Source: CAZQEZ01 sp964592475
GTDB lineage: Bacteria; Bacteroidota; Bacteroidia; Cytophagales; Cyclobacteriaceae
Direction of reading: 5' to 3'
NCBI GenBank assembly: GCA_964592475.1
Contig: CAZQEZ010000128.1
Coordinates: forward strand, 1 to 12,074
DNA: 12,074 nucleotides
The notes beneath the pieces were generated by a model. The model saw nothing but the letters and a program-made list of their open reading frames with translations, was not told the origin of the DNA and ran no database searches. Position numbers and translations under genes: made by a program. This document shows positions 6,090-12,074 of the stretch, in pieces (the first letter of the stretch is position 1; each line of letters opens with the position of its first letter).

Positions 6090-9000
6090 ATGAGACTTAA
6101 AATTATCTTTAATTCACCCTTGACAATAAAGATTTTCTTTATTTATTTACTCATAATGGGGAATACTTTCGAAAGTACATATGCCCAATTTTCTTACATC
6201 GATCAGTTTGGAGGAGCAGGTACCAGTATCTCACTCAATGATGTACGACACCTGGATATCGACCAGAATGGGTTTGTCTACATGGCCGATTTTGCCGATA
6301 ACCGGGTAAAGGTGTTCGATGCCTCAGGTAAGTTTGTGCGCCAATTTGGTAAAGAAGGGTACGGCAACGGTGAATTCAAAGGTTGTAACGGCTTGACTTT
6401 AGATGGTAGCAACAATATTTACGTCACTGATTATTACAACAACCGGGTACAAAAATTTGATCAGTATGGTAACTTCCTGATGAAATTTTCTTTGAAAAGC
6501 AGGGCCGATGGCGCTACCAATGAACCTTATGGTATTCATGTAGACAAGAATGGCAATATTTATGTGGCAATGAGCAGGCGTGGCCGCATTGAAGTACGTG
6601 ATCCTGCTGGCAAATTCTTGCGCGACATCGGAAAAGGAGGTCTTACTGAAAATGGTTCTCTTTATATTCCTCGAGATGTAACAGTTGATGATAATCTGAA
6701 TGTGTATGTAATAGATGAAGAAGACCGCTTAACCAAGTTCAACAGTAGTGGTGCTTATGTGGCAAAAATAGATGGTGGTGGTTATGGAAGTGCCAATGGG
6801 CAATTTTGGAGTCCTCAAGGTATAGATATTGGCAGTGATGGAAAAATTTATGTGTCAGAATCATGGAATCATCGGGTACAGATTTTTACTTCCTCATTAA
6901 CCTACCTTTCAAAATTTGGTAGTATGGGCTCCGGAAATACTCAATTTGATTTCCCAATGGGGATGGCACTGGATAAAAATGATAATATCTATGTGGCCGA
7001 TCCTAAAAATAAGCGCGTACAAAAATTTACCTCTACCGGTTCTTATTCCAAAACTTTCAGCTCAAGTGAAAGTACCCCGGGTTCATTAAACGATCCCAAA
7101 GGAATTGTGATCAAAGGTAACAATGTTTATGTAGCCGATTATGGCAATGAACGAATACAACAATACAACCTGAATGGTGATTTTGTAAAAAGCCATATCA
7201 ACAACTCTAACCAACTAGTGGAAAGAATCGGGCAGGTATTTGATATCACAACCGATAACAGTGGTAATTTCTTAACCACCACACCATTTTACAGGAATGT
7301 GAATAAATATAATGCCAGTTTCAAAGGAATTTCATTGTTTGGTAGCACTGGGCTGGAAGCCTTCCGCCTGGATAAAACCACCGGCCTTGCCACGGCCAAC
7401 AATGGCGATGTGTGGGTAGCAGATAAGGGTTCTCATGAAATAAAAATCTACAGTGCTGCCGGCGAATTTAAAAAGAAGATAGGAGGGTTTGGCACCGGTA
7501 CGGGAAAATTTAATGAGCCCAATGATGTTAGCAAAGATGCATCGGGAAATATGTACGTGGCCGATTATGGAAATGACCGTATTCAGGTATTTGCAGCTGA
7601 TGGACGTTACCTGCGTAGATTCGGAGTGCCTGGTAGTGGTAATGGTCAGCTCAATGCTCCGGCTTTTGTAGCCGTGGATGGCGATGGTAACGTTTATGTG
7701 AGCGATAACAATAATCACCGCATACAAAAATTTGATAAAGATGGTAATTTCATCTCTGCCATCGGTGAGCAAGGTAAAGGAAATGCTCAATTTCAGGGCG
7801 TTACCGGTATTACTGTAGCTTCCAATGGCAATGTGTATGTGGTAGATAATGGCAATAGCCGGGTGCAGGTTTTCTCTCAAACTACCCCACCACCTCCGGG
7901 AACTATCAGCGGCTTTGCTTTTCAGGATCCTGCTACTAACAACACCATTACCGGCTATGGCAATGTAACTGCCAATACTACCGTGAAGGTGTCAGAACTT
8001 TCCACCAAGTTAAATTTCAAAGCACTGTTTTCAGGTGCAGTTGACAGGGTTGACTGGACATTTAGCCAGGATGGTAATGAAATTCAGGCCCGCTCTGATA
8101 ATAGTATTGATTTTAATTTGTACGATAATACCTACTTTACGGTAGCAGATGGTATTTATACCCTATCGGCTACGCCATACAATAGTGGGGTGAAAGGCAC
8201 AACTAAATCAATTACCATCACTATAACAAGTACCAATCAGCCAGAATTCCTGATTGCCTCCGATGTAAGCGGTAGCCAAGTAATAACACAGGGGAGTTCC
8301 GAGGATGTAATCATCAATCTGAGTACGGTTAATGGTCATAGTAAAACAGTAACCTTCAGCACCAGTGGTAGTTTGCCGGCAGGTGTTTCAGTTAGCTTTA
8401 GTCCCACAAGCAGGTCTGGTAGTGGTTCTGTAAACATGACCATCACCGCCAGTGCTTCCGCTGCTATTGGGCAAAAGACCATCACCGTAGAAGCAACAGA
8501 TGGTAGCATTACTAAAAGTATTGATGTAGCAATAACAGTTGAAGAGCCAGCGATACCAGATTTCAGCATCTCAGCTTCAGCTCCATCGATAGTTGCTTCC
8601 TCTTCAGAACCGGGGTACATTACTTTACAAATTACCAGACTCAATGGTTTTGCCGGAACTATTAATTTCAGTCATTCTGGTACTAATTTGACAGGTATTA
8701 CCACATCCTATGACCCATCCTCTTTATCCGGTGCCGGATCTACTACTACAGTTAAAATTGAGGTAGGAGCTACTGCTACTTCTAACAGTACGTTTATTAC
8801 ATTTACTGCTTCTTCCGGTGGCTTGCAAAGAAGTGTGAAACTGCCCATTGATATTTATAATGAAGCACCTAAAAAAGGATATAGCATTTCGGTGGTGCCC
8901 AATCCAGTGCAAATACAGCAGGGTACATCAGGTAAGGTAAAATTTAGTTTGACGCGTACCGGTGGATATACAGGTGATATTACGGTAAGGCAGGATTTTT

Positions 9001-10724
9001 ATCCTGTAGTAAGTGGTTTTACAGCCTCCAGTACTCCGGGTAGCTTTACAGGCAACACTACAGAAGTAGAAGTAAATATAGATGTGGCAGGCAGCGTTTC
9101 CGTGGGAACTTATAATAATACCATTATTACCAATGGTGATGGCTTAAGTTTTTCCGAAGGTGGAACTACTTTTAATTCCATTGAAATTCAGGTTATCTCA
9201 GGTCCTGTGCCGCCGGATTATTCCATAGTTGTTAATCCCAATAATTTAAACATTAGCCATAATTCTAGTGTGACTACAACGCTAAGTGTAGCTACTTTAG
9301 GAGGGTTTTCCAATGGGATTACTTTCAATACAATAAATCTACCCTCCGGAGTTACAAGTAATTTCAGTCCATCATCCCTAAGTGGTGATGGGACCAGTAC
9401 TTTAACTTTTAATGCCGATGCCTCTGTTGTACCCGGTACTTACGCGGTTCAGGTCAATGCCACTTCAGGAGGTACTACCAAAACGGAGACTATCTATCTT
9501 AAGGTAGAAGGTAATCTTACTGCTGGGCCGGATTTTGCGCTGTCTGCCAGTCCTGCCAATGTTACAGTGGCCCCGGGTGCCTCGGTAACCAGCGATATTG
9601 AGCTTGTGCCCATCGATGGCTTTTCCGGAACGGTCAATCTAAGTGCTTCCGGCATGCCTGGAGAGCTTACTGCCGGCTTCAGTCAAAACAGCTTAAGTAC
9701 CAGCGGTACTTCCAGGCTTACCCTTACCGCCGATGCAGCTATAGCCCCAAGTACCTATTCAGTGACAGTTACCGGAGTTTCTGGTGGCAACACCCGTACA
9801 GCGATAGTAAATGTAACCGTGGAAGATGACGGCACAGGCGAACCCACTTTTTCTCTGGCTGCAACTTCACCCAGCCTCAGCATTCCGCAAGGAGAAAGTG
9901 CCACAAGTCAAATTTCTTTTACCGCTGCCAACGGTTTCACCGATGATGTACAATTGAGCATAGACCAAAGCAATTTACCAGTCGGGGTAACTGCTGCTTT
10001 TGATGTGACAACAATCGCTGCCGGAAGTAGTGCAGTGCTAACCTTTAATGCCTCGCGTGACGCGGCTCCCGGAGGTCCTGTGAATATTACCGTAACCGGT
10101 ACTTCTGGCAGCATAGTAAAAACAATCTTATTAGCGGTAACTATTGAAGAAGTTAATGATCCCGATTTTTCTTTAGTTGTCAATCCCAATCGATTGTCAA
10201 TTGATAGAGGAGTAACAGCGGAGGCTACAGTACAAGTTGAAGCGCTATATGGGTTTTCAGGTGATGTGAATTTAACCATGACAAATAATAATCCGGATAT
10301 AACAGCTACATTGTCTGCTAATGCCATTACTACAGCGGGAAATACAACATTGACTATTGAAATTGCTGATTTGGCGACCGTGGGGGATAACAAAATTACC
10401 ATTACCGGCACAGCCGATGCATTAATTCACAGCGATACTTTATACTTAACCATTACAGTGCCATTGATCGCCAAAAATCAATTCTCTCCCAATGGCGACC
10501 TGTTGGATGACACCTGGTTCATTGAAAATATTGACCTGATGCCGCAATATGAAGTTGTGGTTTTCAACAGAGCCGGCCAGGAAGTATTTCAAAGCAAGGC
10601 CTACCAGAACGACTGGGATGGCACTAGCAATGGAAAAACTTTGCTGCCCACCACTTACTTCTACGTGATCAGAAATGAAAAAGGAGAGAACGTGGAAAGT
10701 GGGAGTGTGAATTTGATACGTTAG
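6090..10724 (+). CDS. giant secreted NHL-propeller / multi-Ig protein with type IX (CHU_C) sorting domain
   Basis: The 1544-residue protein has a Sec signal peptide (h-region IKIFFIYLLIMG, likely cleavage after STYA at 32). Twelve NHL repeats occupy about 55-597, typically xxVDxxGNVYVxDxxNxRVQKF, best explained as two six-bladed propellers; repeats 4, 8 and 9 are degenerate. A proline-rich hinge (TTPPPPG, 598-604) leads to an Ig-like domain at about 605-713. Seven tandem beta-sandwich domains of about 100 residues follow (718-1457), each starting near PDFSL and ending near VTVE. The last 84 residues (1461-1544: SPNGD, DDTW, VVFNRAGQEVF, NDWDG, YFYVIR) are the gliding-motility-associated CHU_C domain, a type B type IX secretion signal. 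A cell-surface or released adhesin or ligand-binding protein is inferred; there is no enzyme motif. It probably leads an operon with the two following secreted-protein genes. Confidence 0.93.
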   Translation: MRLKIIFNSPLTIKIFFIYLLIMGNTFESTYAQFSYIDQFGGAGTSISLNDVRHLDIDQNGFVYMADFADNRVKVFDASGKFVRQFGKEGYGNGEFKGCNGLTLDGSNNIYVTDYYNNRVQKFDQYGNFLMKFSLKSRADGATNEPYGIHVDKNGNIYVAMSRRGRIEVRDPAGKFLRDIGKGGLTENGSLYIPRDVTVDDNLNVYVIDEEDRLTKFNSSGAYVAKIDGGGYGSANGQFWSPQGIDIGSDGKIYVSESWNHRVQIFTSSLTYLSKFGSMGSGNTQFDFPMGMALDKNDNIYVADPKNKRVQKFTSTGSYSKTFSSSESTPGSLNDPKGIVIKGNNVYVADYGNERIQQYNLNGDFVKSHINNSNQLVERIGQVFDITTDNSGNFLTTTPFYRNVNKYNASFKGISLFGSTGLEAFRLDKTTGLATANNGDVWVADKGSHEIKIYSAAGEFKKKIGGFGTGTGKFNEPNDVSKDASGNMYVADYGNDRIQVFAADGRYLRRFGVPGSGNGQLNAPAFVAVDGDGNVYVSDNNNHRIQKFDKDGNFISAIGEQGKGNAQFQGVTGITVASNGNVYVVDNGNSRVQVFSQTTPPPPGTISGFAFQDPATNNTITGYGNVTANTTVKVSELSTKLNFKALFSGAVDRVDWTFSQDGNEIQARSDNSIDFNLYDNTYFTVADGIYTLSATPYNSGVKGTTKSITITITSTNQPEFLIASDVSGSQVITQGSSEDVIINLSTVNGHSKTVTFSTSGSLPAGVSVSFSPTSRSGSGSVNMTITASASAAIGQKTITVEATDGSITKSIDVAITVEEPAIPDFSISASAPSIVASSSEPGYITLQITRLNGFAGTINFSHSGTNLTGITTSYDPSSLSGAGSTTTVKIEVGATATSNSTFITFTASSGGLQRSVKLPIDIYNEAPKKGYSISVVPNPVQIQQGTSGKVKFSLTRTGGYTGDITVRQDFYPVVSGFTASSTPGSFTGNTTEVEVNIDVAGSVSVGTYNNTIITNGDGLSFSEGGTTFNSIEIQVISGPVPPDYSIVVNPNNLNISHNSSVTTTLSVATLGGFSNGITFNTINLPSGVTSNFSPSSLSGDGTSTLTFNADASVVPGTYAVQVNATSGGTTKTETIYLKVEGNLTAGPDFALSASPANVTVAPGASVTSDIELVPIDGFSGTVNLSASGMPGELTAGFSQNSLSTSGTSRLTLTADAAIAPSTYSVTVTGVSGGNTRTAIVNVTVEDDGTGEPTFSLAATSPSLSIPQGESATSQISFTAANGFTDDVQLSIDQSNLPVGVTAAFDVTTIAAGSSAVLTFNASRDAAPGGPVNITVTGTSGSIVKTILLAVTIEEVNDPDFSLVVNPNRLSIDRGVTAEATVQVEALYGFSGDVNLTMTNNNPDITATLSANAITTAGNTTLTIEIADLATVGDNKITITGTADALIHSDTLYLTITVPLIAKNQFSPNGDLLDDTWFIENIDLMPQYEVVVFNRAGQEVFQSKAYQNDWDGTSNGKTLLPTTYFYVIRNEKGENVESGSVNLIR
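6252..7880 (+). repeat. twelve NHL repeats (two predicted six-bladed propellers)
   Basis: Repeat cores begin at residues of about 55, 102, 149, 197, 245, 292, 339, 386, 433, 480, 527 and 574, a very regular 47-48 residue period. The best units have GNVYVxDxxNxRVQ followed by F-D-x-x-G-x-F and a G-x-G-x-x-Q-F-x-x-P loop. The eighth (near 386-418, FLTTTPFYRNVNKY) has lost the consensus D and the tyrosine-valine core, and the ninth (VWVADKGSHEIKIY) is partly changed. Twelve units equal two complete six-bladed NHL propellers. Confidence 0.85.
7896..8228 (+). other. Ig-like connector domain of the giant protein
   Basis: Residues 603-713 follow a polyproline hinge and differ from the later repeats. 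Elements TVKVSELSTKLNFKA, VDWTFSQDGNEIQARSDN, and GIYTLSATPYNSG resemble a beta-sandwich domain common in secreted Bacteroidota proteins, where LNIRA, VxFxLxG, xEN and GxYTLTATPY recur. It probably spaces the propellers from the Ig array. I cannot name the Pfam entry. Confidence 0.6.
8241..10460 (+). repeat. seven tandem Ig-like beta-sandwich domains
   Basis: Units span about 8241-8543, 8556-8858, 8880-9200, 9213-9509, 9528-9824, 9843-10151 and 10161-10460. Each has an opening PDFSLxxxP, a central GFSGxVxLxxSG, then a GVTAxFSPxSLSGxGxSTLT block and a closing VTGTSGxxxxTxxVxVTVE. Units 4 to 6 are closest to this consensus. Units 2 and 3 are the most divergent, and unit 3 is longest (about 107 residues, with an insertion around GDGLSFSEGGTTF). 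DNA identity between units is low, so the array is old and not a recent tandem duplication. Confidence 0.85.
10470..10721 (+). other. CHU_C / type B type IX secretion C-terminal domain
   Basis: Residues 1461-1544 carry the hallmarks of the gliding-motility-associated C-terminal domain: N-x-FSPNGD, DDTWFIENID, VVVFNRAGQEVFQS, NDWDGTSNGK and TYFYVIRNEKG, ending GSVNLIR at the very C-terminus. In known Bacteroidota proteins this domain targets cargo through the outer membrane by the type IX system. The usual NGDGxND motif is altered to NGDLLDD here. Confidence 0.9.
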
Positions 10725-10738
10725 TTTTTACAAAGACA

Positions 10739-10754
10739 ATAAAAAAATAAAAAA
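10739..10754 (+). promoter_or_regulatory. A-rich translation initiation leader
   Basis: An almost pure A tract interrupted by single T bases runs directly into the ATG at 10755. No Shine-Dalgarno sequence is present. Bacteroidota commonly initiate from such A-rich leaders, which supports this ATG as the start of the FISUMP gene. Confidence 0.5.
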
Positions 10755-11558
10755 ATGAAAAAATTAACAATTATAACAGCTATTATTTCTTTTTTATCAT
10801 TAACTGCTTACGCCCAGTATGACACCATGTACATAATGAAAAATGGAGCAGTCATACTTAAGCAATCCATTCAGGAAAAAGATGTTGACAGTGTAATCTT
10901 TTATAATCCTAAATTGCCCCCGGGGAAAACTTTTACGGATGCCCGGGATGGCAATGTATATGTAACTACAACTATAGGAGATCAGGTTTGGATGGCAGAA
11001 AATTTAAGATATTTACCAACTGTATCGCCTCCAAGTGCTGGTTCTTCAACTCAGGCACGTTATTATGTTTATGGATATTCTGGCAATAATGTAACAGCGG
11101 CGACGGAAACCTCCAATTATTCTACATATGGTGTCCTTTATAATTGGCCGGCAGCTATGAATGGTTCTTCTTCAAGCACCTCAAACCCTAGCGGCGTTCA
11201 GGGTATTTGTCCGGCAGGATGGCATTTGCCCAGTGAGGCTGAATGGAAAAAACTAGCAGATCACATAGGGGGCAAAAATGTTGCCGGCGGCAAGTTAAAA
11301 CAAGTAGGTCTTACATTTTGGGAAAGCCCCAATTCCGGAGCTACCAATGAATACAATTTCACCGGATTACCCTCAGGCTATCGATGGGGTGGCTTTGGAG
11401 GCTCTTTCACTTCCATAGGATTTGCAGGTTATTTTTGGTCTACCAACGGAAATGGTGCCGATGCAACCATTCGAATGCTTTACTCCTACGGTGCTGATTT
11501 TTCGAGTTATGACTTCTCGAAGGAATACGGCTACTCGTGCAGATGTGTGAAAGATTAA
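10755..11558 (+). CDS. secreted FISUMP-domain protein
   Basis: The 267-residue protein has a signal peptide (1-20, cleaved near AYAQ). Residues about 22-50 carry the Bacteroidota leader motif MYIMKNGAVI...DVDSVIFY, often seen before secreted repeat domains. From about 58 to the end is a FISUMP domain (Fibrobacter succinogenes major paralogous domain): TFTDARDGNVY, IGDQVWMAENLR, GVLYNWPAA, ICPAGWHLPSEAEWKKL, GYFWSTNGNG and a terminal GYSCRCVKD. The fold resembles C-type lectin/formylglycine-enzyme-like domains; cysteines at 152, 262 and 264 could form a disulphide. The precise role is unknown; carbohydrate or surface binding is a guess. No type IX sorting domain is present, so its final location is unclear. 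It lies 30 bases after the giant gene, consistent with one operon. Confidence 0.88.
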   Translation: MKKLTIITAIISFLSLTAYAQYDTMYIMKNGAVILKQSIQEKDVDSVIFYNPKLPPGKTFTDARDGNVYVTTTIGDQVWMAENLRYLPTVSPPSAGSSTQARYYVYGYSGNNVTAATETSNYSTYGVLYNWPAAMNGSSSSTSNPSGVQGICPAGWHLPSEAEWKKLADHIGGKNVAGGKLKQVGLTFWESPNSGATNEYNFTGLPSGYRWGGFGGSFTSIGFAGYFWSTNGNGADATIRMLYSYGADFSSYDFSKEYGYSCRCVKD

Positions 11559-11600
11559 GCGATATTTAGATATTGTAACTGATGAAATTGAGCAAAAGAT

Positions 11601-12074
11601 ATGAAAAAAATTAAAAAATACATGAACATGAAACTGATAAAATATTTTGTAATAATCATTTTATTTATAACGCCTATTTTTACAAATGCACAGCAACTGC
11701 ATGTTGTAAAATATGACGGAAACACCGAATCAATTGAGCTTTCGGAGATTGTAAAAATCGTTTACACCAATAATAATACAAAACAAGAAATCCGAAAATC
11801 TAATAATACTGTTTCTCATAGTCTTAATAGTATTAGAAAACTGACTTTCAAACTAGATGGTACTGTTTCAGCTAACGCCAATCTAGCTTCCCTCACCACC
11901 AGCCAGGGCACTTTAACACCAGCTTTTGCAGCAGGCACTACAGCCTACACTGTATCGCTGCCTGAAGGCACCACCACCGTTCCTACAATATCTGCAACCA
12001 AAGCGGATGCAAAAGCGTCAATGGTCATTACACAAGCTACTAACCTCACCGGCAGTGCAGCGCAACGCACCGCC
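11601..12074 (+). CDS. partial secreted protein with cadherin-like beta-sandwich domain
   Basis: The gene runs off the right edge with 158 codons visible and no stop. ATGs at 11601, 11622 and 11628 share the frame. The A-rich leader (11604-11618) and a compact signal peptide (MKLIKYFVIIILF, cleaved near TNAQ) favour 11622 or 11628, though 11601 cannot be excluded. Residues 33-55 (LHVVKYDGNTESIELSEI...) and about 60-83 (ending SLNSIRKLTF) are two copies of the same leader motif as in the FISUMP protein. From about 92 a cadherin-like beta-sandwich domain begins: NANLASLTTSQGTLTPAF, GTTAYTVSLPEGTTTVP. Such proteins usually carry more domains and often a type IX sorting tail downstream. It is probably the third gene of the cluster, 42 bases after the FISUMP gene. 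Confidence 0.8.
   Translation, partial: MKKIKKYMNMKLIKYFVIIILFITPIFTNAQQLHVVKYDGNTESIELSEIVKIVYTNNNTKQEIRKSNNTVSHSLNSIRKLTFKLDGTVSANANLASLTTSQGTLTPAFAAGTTAYTVSLPEGTTTVPTISATKADAKASMVITQATNLTGSAAQRTA

Noticed and set aside
7332..7880. 182-codon minus-strand ORF inside the giant gene
   Set aside because: It is antisense to the NHL repeats and its regular I/V/H pattern mirrors the repeat codons on the other strand; no family-like sequence.
8336..8644. 102-codon minus-strand ORF
   Set aside because: Shadow of the first Ig repeat; composition follows the opposite strand's repeat codons.
9908..10411. 167-codon minus-strand ORF inside the Ig array
   Set aside because: Antisense shadow of Ig repeats 6 and 7, low-complexity V/S/T composition, no signal or motif.
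8241..10460. CRISPR-like or recent tandem DNA repeats in the Ig array
   Set aside because: The periodicity is at protein level only; nucleotide identity between units is low and there are no short exact repeats with uniform spacers.

Overview
The window looks like Bacteroidota, most likely a Cytophagales-type bacterium. The evidence is a gliding-motility/CHU_C (type IX secretion, type B) C-terminal domain, FISUMP and cadherin-like secreted proteins, Bacteroidota-style -7 boxes (TAnnTTTG), A-rich rather than Shine-Dalgarno leaders, and an argE-argH pair of the Bacteroidota type. Base composition is AT-rich, especially between genes. The genus cannot be fixed from this sequence.

Left part (1-3541): the first 260 bases hold at most the last codons of an upstream gene plus a short imperfect inverted-repeat remnant. 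They run into a 5'-truncated histidine kinase fragment (261-776) that lacks the phospho-acceptor helix and has a shortened N box. Convergent to it is a two-gene arginine module on the minus strand, argE-like M20 deacylase then argH, overlapping by ATGA. Upstream of argE lies the N-terminal half of a Uma2-family nuclease whose C-terminal half is replaced by unrelated sequence. A short motif is shared between the two places where the kinase and Uma2 genes are broken, suggesting that an eroded dispersed repeat took part in the rearrangements.

Middle (3542-5847): a small lipoprotein gene with a good promoter match ends exactly where a convergent PdeM-type metallophosphoesterase ends. A 260-base gap follows; it holds the best complete promoter match in the window, reading into a 52-codon signal-peptide-like ORF (probably a gene remnant). 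A secreted SMP-30/gluconolactonase-like six-bladed propeller on the minus strand comes next.

Right part (6090-12074): a likely co-directional secreted-protein cluster. The first gene encodes a 1544-residue protein with twelve NHL repeats (best read as two six-bladed propellers), one Ig-like linker domain, seven tandem Ig-like domains of about 100 residues and a CHU_C sorting domain. Thirty bases later comes a FISUMP protein, and 42 bases after that the start of a cadherin-like beta-sandwich protein that runs off the window. The last two share a short N-terminal motif after the signal peptide. Together they look like a cell-surface or extracellular adhesion/recognition set exported by Sec and, for the giant, the type IX system. 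This is the most interesting region, although each domain belongs to a known family. No CRISPR array, RNA gene, intact transposase or phage gene was seen.
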